DNA of 64,000 nt from Rhizobium chutanense (GTDB lineage Bacteria; Pseudomonadota; Alphaproteobacteria; Rhizobiales; Rhizobiaceae). Under the pieces are notes generated by a model that was given only the letters and a program-made list of their open reading frames with translations, searched no databases and was not told where the DNA came from. Where the stretch lies: positions 62,001 to 126,000 of the forward strand of contig NZ_NWSV01000011.1 of the NCBI RefSeq assembly GCF_002531935.1, written 5' to 3'. Both the position numbers and the translations under genes were made by a program. This document shows, one piece after another, positions 1-8,498 of this stretch (positions within the stretch are counted from its first letter, which is position 1; each line of letters opens with the position of its first letter).

Positions 1-83
1 ATGACAGCCTTCGGGACCGGCTCGCCTATCCTCGCTCCTTTGGTGTCGAGCGTCGTCGTCTGACTGCTCTTGCGTCGCGGCAT
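1..83 (-). CDS. Truncated hypothetical protein (N-terminus only)
   Basis: A reading frame starts with ATG at 83 on the minus strand and stays open to the window edge, giving 27 residues beginning MPRRKSSQTTTLDTKG. A strong purine-rich ribosome-binding site (GGAGAAGGAGAA) lies just upstream, which is the main reason to accept it. The visible part is basic and hydrophilic, with no signal peptide or recognisable motif. It would be downstream of, and in the same orientation as, the lipoprotein gene that ends at 137. No function can be given. Confidence 0.45.
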   Translation of the reverse strand, partial: MPRRKSSQTTTLDTKGARIGEPVPKAV

Positions 84-136
84 GATCAATTCTCCTTCTC
101 CAGGGCAGCGCGCAAAATCGCTTCCGCACTTTTGCT

Positions 137-427
137 CTAGTCGTCGTCGAGCGAGAAGATCGGCCGGTAGTGGCGCTCGGCGATGAGCAAGCTCCGGTCG
201 GGCCGGATGATGTAAATTTCCTCGACCTCGCGCCCCCACTGATCTGTGAAGCTGTGCGGGAAGGAAGAACCGGCAGGCGATTTCGTCAGCTTCGTGCGAG
301 GCTGACCATTATAGGTAATGCTGCCCGGAATGGGGGCCAGCCCCGTCGACGAGTAATTGCCTGAGCCGGTCGTGCAGCCCGTCAATGCAACGGCGAAAAT
401 CAGCCCAAATCCCATGCTCCGCCTCAT
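137..427 (-). CDS. Small predicted lipoprotein, function unknown
   Basis: This 96-residue protein starts MRRSMGFGLIFAVALTGC, a short basic n-region and hydrophobic stretch ending in a lipobox (ALTGC). It should therefore be lipid-anchored after signal peptidase II cleavage. The mature part is small and polar and ends in an acidic tail (SLDDD). The start at 427 is preferred over the longer open frame because a good Shine-Dalgarno (GGGAGGG) precedes it and because the signal peptide begins there. A promoter-like GGAAC element lies upstream at 481-505. I do not recognise the family. Confidence 0.7.
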   Translation of the reverse strand: MRRSMGFGLIFAVALTGCTTGSGNYSSTGLAPIPGSITYNGQPRTKLTKSPAGSSFPHSFTDQWGREVEEIYIIRPDRSLLIAERHYRPIFSLDDD

Positions 428-480
428 CGAACCCTCCCGCTGCCTCGTCCTTCCCGCATCACTGATTTTATCGCCAGTGT

Positions 481-505
481 AACAGGGGACGACAGACATT
501 GTTCC
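481..505 (-). promoter_or_regulatory. Possible EcfG-type (general stress response) promoter, imperfect
   Basis: On the minus strand the sequence reads GGAAC, 16 bases, TGTT. The alphaproteobacterial EcfG consensus is GGAAC-N16/17-CGTT, so the -35 box is perfect and the -10 box has one mismatch. It points toward the lipoprotein gene, whose start is about 54 bases downstream of the -10 box. Confidence 0.35.
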
Positions 506-690
506 AGAATTCGGCAGAAGGCCGAGCAAATCGCCCGCAACCGGAACAACCGCGCAATCGCCTCGATCGGCAAACCGGCGTCGGGCGGGCGTTCGCTCGC
601 CCCTTGCCGGACAGCCTCTGCCCCGGCAATTCAACATCAGCCCGAGCCCAAAGCCCGTCTGTCGCGTTAGTTGGCCGCCGACGCGCCGCT

Positions 691-1401
691 CTAGCGGCCG
701 TTCACCTTTCGCCAGTCCGCAAAGAGCGCCAGATTGCTTTCGTCGGTGGCCGGATAGAGACCGATGATCGTATGTCCTTGCTTGACGCGCTCGGTGACGA
801 AATCCTCGTAAGCGGTCATCTCGACCGCTTCGTCAGCGACTTCGTCAGCGATCTCGGCTGGGATGACGATCACGCTGTCGTCGTCGCCGACCATGATGTC
901 GCCCGGAAAGACCGCCACATCCCCGCAACCGATCGGCACATTGATGTCGATCGCCTCGTGGAGCGTGAGATTGGTCGGGCTGGAGGGACGATGATGATAG
1001 GCGGGAATCTCAAGACCGCCGATGGTCATGGCGTCGCGGAAGCCGCCGTCGGTGACGACGCCGGCACCGCCGCGCATCATCAGGCGGGTAATCAGGATGT
1101 CGCCGGCGGACGCCGCGCGCGGATCCTTGCGGCTGTCCATCACCAGAACATGGCCTTCCGGACAGGTCTCGATGGCAAGCCGCTGCGGATGTTTCGGGTT
1201 GCGAAAGACGTTCATGGCGTTGCGGTCCTCCCGCGCCGGCATGTAACGCAGCGTGAAGGCCGGCCCGACCATATTGCGGCCCTTCGGCTGCACCGGCCGA
1301 ACGTCCTGAACCGTCTGGTTTTTCAGACCGCGCTTGAACAGCGCCGAGCAGAGCGTCGCGACGGAGACACTCATCAGCTTTTCGCGGGTTGCGGGGTTCA
1401 T
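691..1401 (-). CDS. RraA-like / HMG-CHA aldolase-family protein
   Basis: The 236-residue protein has the layout of the RraA/MenG-like fold. The central stretch RGGAGVVTDGGFRDA (about residues 109-123) is the family signature that carries the ligand and metal site. Members include RNase E inhibitors, but many of those beside sugar-acid dehydratases are aldolases or decarboxylases acting on 2-keto acids. The gene lies 62 bases downstream of an IlvD/Edd dehydratase gene on the same strand, so a catabolic role on the dehydratase product is more likely than RNase regulation. This is inference from context. ATG at 1401 is preceded by a purine-rich GAGGAGAAGG site. Confidence 0.8.
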   Translation of the reverse strand: MNPATREKLMSVSVATLCSALFKRGLKNQTVQDVRPVQPKGRNMVGPAFTLRYMPAREDRNAMNVFRNPKHPQRLAIETCPEGHVLVMDSRKDPRAASAGDILITRLMMRGGAGVVTDGGFRDAMTIGGLEIPAYHHRPSSPTNLTLHEAIDINVPIGCGDVAVFPGDIMVGDDDSVIVIPAEIADEVADEAVEMTAYEDFVTERVKQGHTIIGLYPATDESNLALFADWRKVNGR

Positions 1402-1463
1402 AATTCCTTCTCCTCATTCAAATTCAGACGCCGAAGTCGATTGGGATCAACCATCGTGGTCCC

Positions 1464-3200
1464 TCAGTTGATGGCCGGTTCAGGCGTCTTGCCACCGAAT
1501 TCCGTCGTCAGGAAATCGAAGTCGCAGCCTTTGTCGGCCTGCTCGATATGGCTGGAGAACATGAAACCGTAACCGCGCTCGTAGTGCCGCGTGGGCGCCA
1601 CCCAGGCGGCCCGCCGCGCTGCGATCTCTTCTTCGGAAACCAGCATATTGAGGCTGCGCGTGGGAATATCGAGCTCGACCATGTCCCCGGTTCTCAGCAA
1701 TGCCAGAGGGCCGCCGATGTAAGATTCCGGCGCAACATGCAACACGCAGGCGCCGAAACTGGTTCCGGACATCCGGGCATCCGAGATCCGCACCATGTCG
1801 CGCAGGCCGAGCTTCAACAGCGCCTTCGGCATCGGGATCATGCCCCATTCCGGCATGCCCGGGCCGCCCTGCGGGCCGGCGTTGCGCAGCACGAGCACGG
1901 TGTCCGGCGTCAGCGGATAATCCGGATCGTCGATGATCTTCTTCATGTCCGCATAGTTGTCGGCGACCAGCGCCGGGCCGCAATGGCGATGGAATTTTGG
2001 ATCGCAGGCCGCGGGTTTGATGACCGCGCCATCGGGACACAGGTTCCCCTTGAGCACAGCCAGCGAACCTTCGTGATAGACCGGGTTCGACAATGGCCGG
2101 ATAACATCGTCATTGTAGATCTTCACCTGATCGAGGCCGTCCGTCAGCGGTTTTCCCGTGACGGTAATCGCTGTTGAATCCAGCTTGTCGCCGAGTTGTT
2201 TCATCAGTGCGCGCAAGCCGCCCGCATAAAAGAAATCCTCCATCAGGTAGGTCGAACCGGAAGGCCGGATGTTGGCGAGAACCGGCGTCGTGCGGCCGAT
2301 GCGATCGAGGTCGTCGAGCTCCAGCGGGACGCCGGCGCGCCGCGCCATGGCGATCAGGTGAATGATCGCATTGGTGGAGCAGCCGGTCGCCATGGCGACC
2401 GTGACGGAATTGTCGACCGCCGCCCGGGTGATGATCCTGTCGGGCGTCAGATCCTCCCACACCATATCGACGATCCGCCGGCCACAGGCCGCCGACATGC
2501 GCTGGTGGTTGGCGTCGGCCGCCGGAATCGAGGACGCGCCCGGCAGCGTCAACCCCATGGCCTCGGCGATCGCCGTCATCGTCGACGCCGTGCCCATGGT
2601 CATGCAATGGCCGTAGCTGCGGGCAATCCCGCCTTCGATACCCTGCCACTCCTCCTTGGAGATCGTGCCGGCACGCCGCTCGTCCCAATATTTGAAACCA
2701 TCGGTCCCGGAGCCCAGCGTCTTGCCGGCATAATTGCCGCGAAGCATCGGGCCAGCAGGCAGATAGATAAAGGGAATGCCCATGCTGACGGCGCCCATGA
2801 CAAGACCCGGCGTGGTCTTGTCGCAGCCGCCCATCAGCACGGCGCCGTCGACAGGATGGCTCCGCAACAGCTCCTCGGTCTCCATCGCCAACATATTGCG
2901 ATAGAGCATGGTGGTCGGCTTGACGAAATTTTCGGAAAGGGAAAGCGCCGGCAGTTCCATGGGGAACCCGCCCGACTGAAGAATTCCCCGCTTTACCCAT
3001 TCGGCGCGCTCGCGGAAATGCATGTGGCAGGGCTGTGCATCGGACCAGGTGTTGATGACGGCAATGATCGGCTTTCCTTGCCAATCCTCCGGTGCATACC
3101 CCATCTGCATGGTCCGCGACCGGTGACCGAACGAGCGCTGATCATCCGGCAGCATCCATCGGGCCGACCGCAATTGCTCGTAAGTTTTTCCAGCGGCCAC
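1464..3200 (-). CDS. IlvD/Edd-family sugar-acid dehydratase
   Basis: The 578-residue protein belongs to the iron-sulfur dehydratase family that includes dihydroxy-acid dehydratase, 6-phosphogluconate dehydratase and the rhizobial arabinonate/xylonate dehydratases. Three cysteines fit the cluster ligands: C58 (SDAQPCHMH), C126 (MGGCDKTTPG) and C199 (SYGHCMTMG). The catalytic-serine motif SDARMSGTSFG is present near residue 480. The pairing with an RraA-like protein and a divergent GntR regulator points to catabolism of an aldonic acid rather than branched-chain amino acid synthesis. The exact substrate cannot be read from sequence. ATG at 3200 has a GGGAGAG site. The gene is full length. Confidence 0.88.
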   Translation of the reverse strand: MAAGKTYEQLRSARWMLPDDQRSFGHRSRTMQMGYAPEDWQGKPIIAVINTWSDAQPCHMHFRERAEWVKRGILQSGGFPMELPALSLSENFVKPTTMLYRNMLAMETEELLRSHPVDGAVLMGGCDKTTPGLVMGAVSMGIPFIYLPAGPMLRGNYAGKTLGSGTDGFKYWDERRAGTISKEEWQGIEGGIARSYGHCMTMGTASTMTAIAEAMGLTLPGASSIPAADANHQRMSAACGRRIVDMVWEDLTPDRIITRAAVDNSVTVAMATGCSTNAIIHLIAMARRAGVPLELDDLDRIGRTTPVLANIRPSGSTYLMEDFFYAGGLRALMKQLGDKLDSTAITVTGKPLTDGLDQVKIYNDDVIRPLSNPVYHEGSLAVLKGNLCPDGAVIKPAACDPKFHRHCGPALVADNYADMKKIIDDPDYPLTPDTVLVLRNAGPQGGPGMPEWGMIPMPKALLKLGLRDMVRISDARMSGTSFGACVLHVAPESYIGGPLALLRTGDMVELDIPTRSLNMLVSEEEIAARRAAWVAPTRHYERGYGFMFSSHIEQADKGCDFDFLTTEFGGKTPEPAIN

Positions 3201-3255
3201 GGCTCTCTCCCAACTTTTGGCTTGCTCATCTCAGGCCCGTAACTGATATTTTAGT

Positions 3256-3271
3256 TTGACATATATATCAA
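3256..3271. promoter_or_regulatory. 16-bp palindrome, candidate GntR operator
   Basis: TTGACATATATATCAA is a palindrome with one mismatched pair. It lies in the 137-bp space between the divergently transcribed dehydratase gene and the GntR regulator gene. FCD-type GntR proteins bind short AT-centred palindromes in such positions, so this is the best operator candidate for both promoters. Confidence 0.5.
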
Positions 3272-3337
3272 CGAGAACCTTGTATTCTTGTGCCTTGAGC
3301 CATGCAAAGCTATGAGTGGTGCGAAAGGATGCCCCAC

Positions 3338-4057
3338 ATGAATTCCCAGTTCGCCTCCACATTCGGCCTGACTGCACTCGCTTTTCCGGCCCCAGCCGGC
3401 AGCACGGTCCAGCGGGTCTATGACGATCTCAGGAAGCGGATCATCACCATTCAGCTGCCCCCAGACACCACGCTGTCGCGCACCGAGCTTACCGAGACCT
3501 ATGAAGTCAGCCAGACTCCCATTCGTGACGCGCTTCAGCTTCTCAAACAGGAAGGCCTGGTTCGCATTCACCCGCAGTCCCGCACTGTGGTGACCAGGAT
3601 CGATGTCCTGCAAATTTATGAGGCGCATTTCCTTCGCGTCGCGCTGGAATCGGAAGTCTGCCGCCGCCTTGCGACCGATCCGGATCCGGATCCGAGCGTC
3701 CTCACCCGAGCCCGCTCGATCATCAAAATGCAGTCGGCAGTCGCCGACGACATCGATCAGATTGCCATGTTCCAGGAACTCGACGAGCTCTTTCACCAGA
3801 CATTATTCGCAGGCGCCAAACGTAGCAGCCTCCATCAATTGGTTCGCGAGCGGTCCGGCCATCTCGATCGCGTTCGTCGCTTGCATCTGCCCGAGAAGGG
3901 CAAGATCATGAGCATTCTCGATGGTCACCACGCCATCATCGACGCAATTGCCGCCCGCGATGAACAGCGTGCCGTCGACGCGATCCGTGAGCATCTCAGC
4001 CAGACCGTCGCAAAAGTCGAAGAGCTCAGGAAGGCGTTCCCCGATTACTTCGTATAA
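3338..4057 (+). CDS. GntR-family transcriptional regulator (FCD subfamily)
   Basis: The 239-residue protein has an N-terminal winged helix (VYDDLRKRIITIQLPPDTTLSR..., ending in TPIRDALQLLKQEGLV) and a helical FCD ligand domain with conserved acidic and histidine positions (for example DELFHQTL, GHHAIIDAI). FCD regulators usually sense organic or sugar acids. It is divergent from the dehydratase/RraA-like pair and most likely controls it. I chose ATG at 3338 over the upstream ATG at 3302 because AAAGGA lies at a good distance only from 3338. No frameshift or truncation is seen. Confidence 0.85.
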   Translation: MNSQFASTFGLTALAFPAPAGSTVQRVYDDLRKRIITIQLPPDTTLSRTELTETYEVSQTPIRDALQLLKQEGLVRIHPQSRTVVTRIDVLQIYEAHFLRVALESEVCRRLATDPDPDPSVLTRARSIIKMQSAVADDIDQIAMFQELDELFHQTLFAGAKRSSLHQLVRERSGHLDRVRRLHLPEKGKIMSILDGHHAIIDAIAARDEQRAVDAIREHLSQTVAKVEELRKAFPDYFV

Positions 4058-4425
4058 GCCGGCCGCGCCGCGGCGGCGGGAAGGACAATTCCGCTTACCG
4101 CACTGAAAACGCGTAAAAAATCCGGCGACGATTTCCCTGCCATTCGGTCGTTTGAGGCTTGCAAAAATCGAGAGAATACACTTTATGTGTGACGATGAAC
4201 CGCAAAACTACCTCTGATAGAGAAAATGCTGCCGTCCATTCCCGGCGGAAGATCGGCTATGTCTCTTCAGCCCAGCGGTTCCGACGGAGCCTGACCTCCT
4301 CGCCCCCAAATTAGCCGACCAGATGCAACCCAGACATTCCCGCCGCCTCTCATACCCGAAAGGCGGCTGGGATATGTCCGGCAGTTTCGCAATCCCGTAT
4401 CTACTTTCGACATAAGGATATCTTC
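4058..4425. other. 368-bp intergenic region
   Basis: I see no convincing gene here. TTGCAA, 17 bases, then TTTATG at 4159-4187 could be a vegetative promoter for the exported protein downstream, but it would leave a leader of more than 200 bases. The rest is unremarkable mixed sequence. Confidence 0.4.
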
Positions 4426-5613
4426 GTGAAGCACATGCGCAATTTCCACCTGATGATGGCAAGCACCGCCTTCCTGACGCTCGCCGGCCCGGCGCTTGCT
4501 CTTGACGGCGCTGACCTGATGAAGAAGCTCAATGCCGCAACCAGTCCCGGCGGCACGATCATCACCTTCGAGAAGGCCGATGTCGACGGCGACACGGTAA
4601 CGGCTACGGGCGTCCAGGTGGGATTACAAAACCTGCCCGGCGATAGTTTGAAGATCGGCGAGCTCACCTTCGAGGGCGTCGAGGAAACCGAAGGCGGCGG
4701 CTACCACGCCAAGACCGTTTCTTTCCCGGATATCGACAGGAGCCAGGGGGAAGGCCGTTTTTCCGCCAAGGATATCGAGATCACCGACCTGACGATCCCC
4801 GCCAATCCAGCCGGCGACACGCTGAATAATATTCTGCTGTACGAAACGTTCAGCACCGGCCCGATCGCCGTCAATGTCAAAGGCAAGGACGTGCTGGCGA
4901 TCGAGAGCATCGAGGCGAACATGGAACGCAATGACGGCGGCTTGGCCTATGACGCCAATGTCGCCGGCCTGAAGGGCGACCTGTCGCAGGTCGAAGACGC
5001 AAGCGCGAAGGAGGCCATCGAGAAACTCGGGCTGACGACGCTCGACGGCACGGTGACGATGAAGGGCAGCTGGGAAATCGAAAGCGGCAAGGTCGCCGTC
5101 GACGAATATGCTTTCGACTTCGAGAATGTCGGCCGGCTGAACTTCGCCGTCGACTTTTCCGGTTACACGCTGGGCTTCATCAAATCGCTGCAGGAGGCGG
5201 TGAAGACCGCCCAAGCCAATCCGAACAAGGAAGAGGCCAACCAGGCCGTCGGCCTAGCGATGTTGGGGCTGGTGCAGCAACTGACGTTCAACAGCGCTTC
5301 GATCCGCTTCGACGATGCCTCGATCACCAAGAAGGCGCTCGATTATGCCGGTTCGCAGCAGGGCATCACAGGCGAGCAACTGACGCAATCCCTGAAAGGC
5401 CTCGTGCCGATCATGATGGCGCAGCTCAACCTGCCGGAGCTGCAAAACCAGGTATCGGCTGCCGTCAACACCTATCTCGACGGGCCGAAAAGCCTGACGA
5501 TCAGCGCCGCCCCGGAAAAGCCGGTTCCATTTCCGATGATCATAGGCGCAGCCATGGGTGCTCCGAACACCATTCCTTCGGTGCTCGGCGTCAAGGTCAC
5601 GGCGAACGACTGA
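4426..5613 (+). CDS. Exported protein of unknown function
   Basis: The 395-residue protein begins with a classical signal peptide (MKHMRNFHLMMASTAFLTLAG, cleavage likely after ALALD-type residues near position 26). The mature protein is acidic and rich in short beta-strand patterns with repeated aspartate/glycine. This resembles secreted or periplasmic repeat-sandwich proteins of rhizobia annotated only as hypothetical. GTG at 4426 is chosen because AAGGA sits seven bases upstream; the next ATG (4435) would leave the site too far away. A strong hairpin follows the gene. It stands alone, so context gives no role. Confidence 0.7.
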   Translation: MKHMRNFHLMMASTAFLTLAGPALALDGADLMKKLNAATSPGGTIITFEKADVDGDTVTATGVQVGLQNLPGDSLKIGELTFEGVEETEGGGYHAKTVSFPDIDRSQGEGRFSAKDIEITDLTIPANPAGDTLNNILLYETFSTGPIAVNVKGKDVLAIESIEANMERNDGGLAYDANVAGLKGDLSQVEDASAKEAIEKLGLTTLDGTVTMKGSWEIESGKVAVDEYAFDFENVGRLNFAVDFSGYTLGFIKSLQEAVKTAQANPNKEEANQAVGLAMLGLVQQLTFNSASIRFDDASITKKALDYAGSQQGITGEQLTQSLKGLVPIMMAQLNLPELQNQVSAAVNTYLDGPKSLTISAAPEKPVPFPMIIGAAMGAPNTIPSVLGVKVTAND

Positions 5614-5635
5614 GCTGCTTCAAGAGCAGCTGCAG

Positions 5636-5665
5636 CCAGAGGCGGGTTTTCCAACCTGCCTCTGG
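5636..5665 (+). terminator. Hairpin terminator after the exported-protein gene
   Basis: CCAGAGGCGGGTT, a four-base TTCC loop and AACCTGCCTCTGG form a 13-bp stem with one G-T pair, 23 bases after the stop codon. There is no clear T-run, so termination strength is uncertain. Confidence 0.55.
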
Positions 5666-5722
5666 GGTCCATTCCCACGGGACGGCCAAGCAATAGGCCG
5701 ATGAAAAGCTGGCCGAATAGCT

Positions 5723-5884
5723 CTAAAACTCGTCGCTGCGACGCCTGACGGCGTGCTTCACAGCGATCAGATGTCTTCGCCGCTCCAGCACATAATCGGC
5801 ATAGCCGATACAGATGAACAGCAATGTCGGGCCGGCGTAGATGATGATCAGAGCCAATGCGATAAGGATGATTGCGGTCGTCAT
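5723..5884 (-). CDS. Small membrane protein (53 residues)
   Basis: The minus-strand frame from ATG 5884 encodes MTTAIILIALALIIIYAGP and then a short loop and a basic tail ending RRRSDEF. The N-terminal half is one long hydrophobic segment, so a single-pass inner-membrane protein is predicted. GGGA precedes the start at usable distance. The composition (a clean transmembrane segment followed by positive charges) supports a real gene although it is short. The family is unknown. Confidence 0.55.
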   Translation of the reverse strand: MTTAIILIALALIIIYAGPTLLFICIGYADYVLERRRHLIAVKHAVRRRSDEF

Positions 5885-6074
5885 GATCTTGTCCCATCAT
5901 ATTGGTCGCACCGCCTTTAAAGCGGCGAAAGCGGATAGGCCGTCATCTTAACATTCCTGTCCTTATTCGTGTAAATTCGCTGGCTGCCTATTCGTTCCTC
6001 CGCGATCGATTTTCCTTGGCGCGGCAGCTCCGATCGAACGACGATCACGAAGCTGACGGCTCGCTCGACCTCAA

Positions 6075-6218
6075 TCACTCCCGTGGCCTTTCTTCCCGCA
6101 TGGCCGCCGCCACGCTCTTGAGCCGCGGGCTCGACATCAGTTTCTCCAGCAAAAGCGATAGCTTCGGCCTCCTGTTCGGATAGTTGTCGCGGGTGCCCGG
6201 AATGCGGCTCGATTTCAT
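6075..6218 (-). CDS. Possible small basic protein downstream of treZ
   Basis: A 47-residue frame starts at ATG 6218 with AAGGGA seven bases upstream, 26 bases after the treZ stop and on the same strand. The product (MKSSRIPGTRDNYPNRRPKL...) is very basic with no membrane segment. Its spacing suggests cotranscription with treZ. It could also be chance, because GC-rich DNA produces such frames often. Confidence 0.4.
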   Translation of the reverse strand: MKSSRIPGTRDNYPNRRPKLSLLLEKLMSSPRLKSVAAAMREERPRE

Positions 6219-6244
6219 GCTTCGGTCCCTTCTTCCCACCGCCG

Positions 6245-8017
6245 TCACACCGCGCTGATGCTCCAGATCACCGTCCACGGGCCGAGACCGTCGCCGCCGC
6301 TTCCGCCGAGACGGAATATCGTCTCGGTGTCGTCCTGCCGCGGCTCGAGCAGCGGCGCCGCCGCGTTGCCGAGGTTGGCGCGCAGATGAAGACGCCGGCT
6401 TTCCGCAAGGGTCCAATCCACCGCGATCGCATTTCCCGCCGAGCGGTAGACCGCGCTTCCGCCAACGGCACCTTTCAGCAAAGGAACGATCCGCCGGTGC
6501 CGGAGGTCGAGAAGTGTTTTGTAATAGTCAAGCATGTCGGAGGTGGTGCGTTTCGACCAGTCGAGCTTGGCCGCAGCAAAAGTCAATGGCGTCGTCGGGT
6601 CGAGAAGGTCGCCTGCGTCGAAGCCGGGCAGACGCGAAAGCTCCTGGCGCCGGCCTTGCCTGACCTTCTCGTTCAAATCTTCATCGAAATCGCAGAAAAA
6701 GGGAAAAGGTTCGGTGGCGCCCCATTCCTCGCCCATGAACAGCATCGGGATCTCGGGCGCCAGCAGATAGATTGATATGACGGCCTTGACGGCATCGACC
6801 GGGCTCGACGCCAGAACCCGGTCGCCCAGCGCCCTGTTGCCGATCTGATCATGGTTCTGGATGAAGGACACGAAGGCGGTGGGCGGCAGGTGGCCGCTCG
6901 GCCTGCCGCGGTTCCTCCCGCGATAGGGCATATGTTCGCCCTGGAACACGAAACCTTCCGCCAGCGCCTTGCCGAGCGTGCCGGCGTCGCCGGCGTAATC
7001 GGCGTAATAGCCGAAGGTTTCATCCGTGGCGGCGACATGCAGCGCGTGATGCACGTCGTCGTTCCACTGGGCGGTGAACAGCCTCGCCTCGCCCTTTTCG
7101 TCACGCTTCAACAACTCACTGTCGTTTTCCTCGTTTTCGACGATCAGGTGCACATGCCGGTTGCCGGCCGCCGCCCTGACGCGGCGGGCAAGCGCGTGAA
7201 GCAGATGTTCGTCGCTGTCGTCCTTGATGGCGTGGACGGCATCAAAGCGGAAACCGTCAAGCCTGAACTCGGTGATCCAATAGATGGCATTCTCAATGAT
7301 GAATTCGCGGATCATCTCCGACCCGTCGCCGTCGTAATTGACCCCGTGCCCCCAGGGCGTTTTGTGATGATCGGTAAAGAGCGGCGCATAGGACGGGATA
7401 TGGTTTCCATCCGGCCCGAAATGATTGTAGACCACGTCAAGGAAAACGGAGATACCGCGCTGGTGTGCTGCATCCACCAGCGCCATGAAATCCTCCGGCC
7501 GACCGTAGCTGCTGTCGGGCGCATAGGGAAGCACGCCGTCATACCCCCAGCTGTAACGGCCCGGAAATTCACTGAGCGGCATGATCTGCAACGCCGTGAT
7601 ACCAAGCCCTTGCAGATGATCGAGTCGCTCGATCGCGGCCCTGAAGCTGCCTTCCGGCGTGAAGCCGCCGATATGCATCTCGTAGATGACCATCTCCTCC
7701 CAGGGCCGGCCGGTCCAGTCGCCCGCCTTCCAGTGATAGGAGGAAAGGTCGACCACTTCGCTCGGGCCATGCACGTCCAGCGGCTGGAACCGCGAAGCGG
7801 GATCGGGAATTTCGAGATCGCCGGGCAAGACGAAGCGGTAGCGTGTCCCGGGACGAGCATCTGCAATAGTGCACTCGTGCCAGCCGTCTTCGCCCGCCCG
7901 CATTGGGCGCGGATCGGCGCCTTCGAGCTTCAAGGATACGCTTTCATGCAGGGGAGCCCACAGGCGAAACAGAATGCCCTCTTCGGTAAAAACAGGCCCG
8001 AACGTCATTTTTGCCAA
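6245..8017 (-). CDS. treZ: Malto-oligosyltrehalose trehalohydrolase (TreZ)
   Basis: This GH13 enzyme releases trehalose from maltooligosyl trehalose, the second step of the TreY-TreZ route from glycogen. The protein (590 residues, normal for TreZ) has an N-terminal CBM48-like sandwich. Its amylase barrel carries region I DVVYNHFGP (about 194-202), the nucleophile Asp in GFRFDAVHAI (about D259), the acid in LIVENEEN (about E294) and FIQNHDQIGN (about 375-384). The TreZ-type FGYYADYAGD stretch is present. The TTG at 8017 has AAAGG seven bases upstream; ATG at 8008 is the alternative start. The partner treY is not in the window. Confidence 0.88.
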   Translation of the reverse strand: MAKMTFGPVFTEEGILFRLWAPLHESVSLKLEGADPRPMRAGEDGWHECTIADARPGTRYRFVLPGDLEIPDPASRFQPLDVHGPSEVVDLSSYHWKAGDWTGRPWEEMVIYEMHIGGFTPEGSFRAAIERLDHLQGLGITALQIMPLSEFPGRYSWGYDGVLPYAPDSSYGRPEDFMALVDAAHQRGISVFLDVVYNHFGPDGNHIPSYAPLFTDHHKTPWGHGVNYDGDGSEMIREFIIENAIYWITEFRLDGFRFDAVHAIKDDSDEHLLHALARRVRAAAGNRHVHLIVENEENDSELLKRDEKGEARLFTAQWNDDVHHALHVAATDETFGYYADYAGDAGTLGKALAEGFVFQGEHMPYRGRNRGRPSGHLPPTAFVSFIQNHDQIGNRALGDRVLASSPVDAVKAVISIYLLAPEIPMLFMGEEWGATEPFPFFCDFDEDLNEKVRQGRRQELSRLPGFDAGDLLDPTTPLTFAAAKLDWSKRTTSDMLDYYKTLLDLRHRRIVPLLKGAVGGSAVYRSAGNAIAVDWTLAESRRLHLRANLGNAAAPLLEPRQDDTETIFRLGGSGGDGLGPWTVIWSISAV

Positions 8018-8151
8018 GGGAAAGCCTTTGGTGAAGTGAAGATGGGATTTGGGTAACTTTTGTCAGGACAAAAAGTTTCGCCGGCGCGGATAGCGCAAGT
8101 GGCCCGTCGGCGCGGAATGCCTATTCGGCAGATGCCAGGAAGTATGATTCC

Positions 8152-8196
8152 ATCCTATCGCGAGTAGGATTTTATCCTATCGTATGGTATAAGGAT
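8152..8196 (+). promoter_or_regulatory. Operator/promoter repeats of the ParDE unit
   Basis: Just upstream of the antitoxin gene ATCCTA, seven bases, TAGGAT forms a perfect inverted repeat (8152-8170). A further ATCCTA (8174-8179) and an AGGAT (8192-8196) follow. Repeated half-sites of this kind are usual for ParD autorepression. Confidence 0.5.
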
Positions 8197-8216
8197 GCTG
8201 AATAGGAGTGCATTCA

Positions 8217-8498
8217 ATGCGTTCAACACAGCAGATGAGCATTACATTGCCGGTGGAAATGGCCAAACTCGTCAAGCAACGGGTGTCCAACGGTGATTAC
8301 GCCTCGGAGAGCGAAGTCATACGCGAAGGACTGCGGGCTCTGGCAGAACGCGAAAATGCCGTCGAGCATTGGCTGCGAACCGAAGTCGCGGCCACCTATG
8401 ATGCCTATAAGGCCGATCCCAGCAAAGCCAAGCCCGTCGATGAGGTCTGGAAGCGCCTCGAAGCGCGCATGGACGAAATCGATCGGGAAGAAGATTGA
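8217..8498 (+). CDS. parD: ParD-like antitoxin
   Basis: The 93-residue protein starts with a ribbon-helix-helix domain (MSITLPVEMAKLVKQRV... SESEVIREGLRAL), the DNA-binding fold of ParD antitoxins. A disordered acidic tail follows, of the kind that wraps the toxin. ATG at 8217 is chosen because AGGAG lies eight bases upstream; the GTG at 8208 overlaps that site. The stop overlaps the ParE start (TGATG), showing translational coupling. It should repress its own promoter through the repeats upstream. Confidence 0.85.
   Translation: MRSTQQMSITLPVEMAKLVKQRVSNGDYASESEVIREGLRALAERENAVEHWLRTEVAATYDAYKADPSKAKPVDEVWKRLEARMDEIDREED

Noticed and set aside
5902..6183. A plus-strand 93-codon frame beside treZ
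   Set aside because: No ribosome-binding site, Ser/Arg-rich composition typical of shadow frames, and it overlaps a minus-strand frame with a better start.
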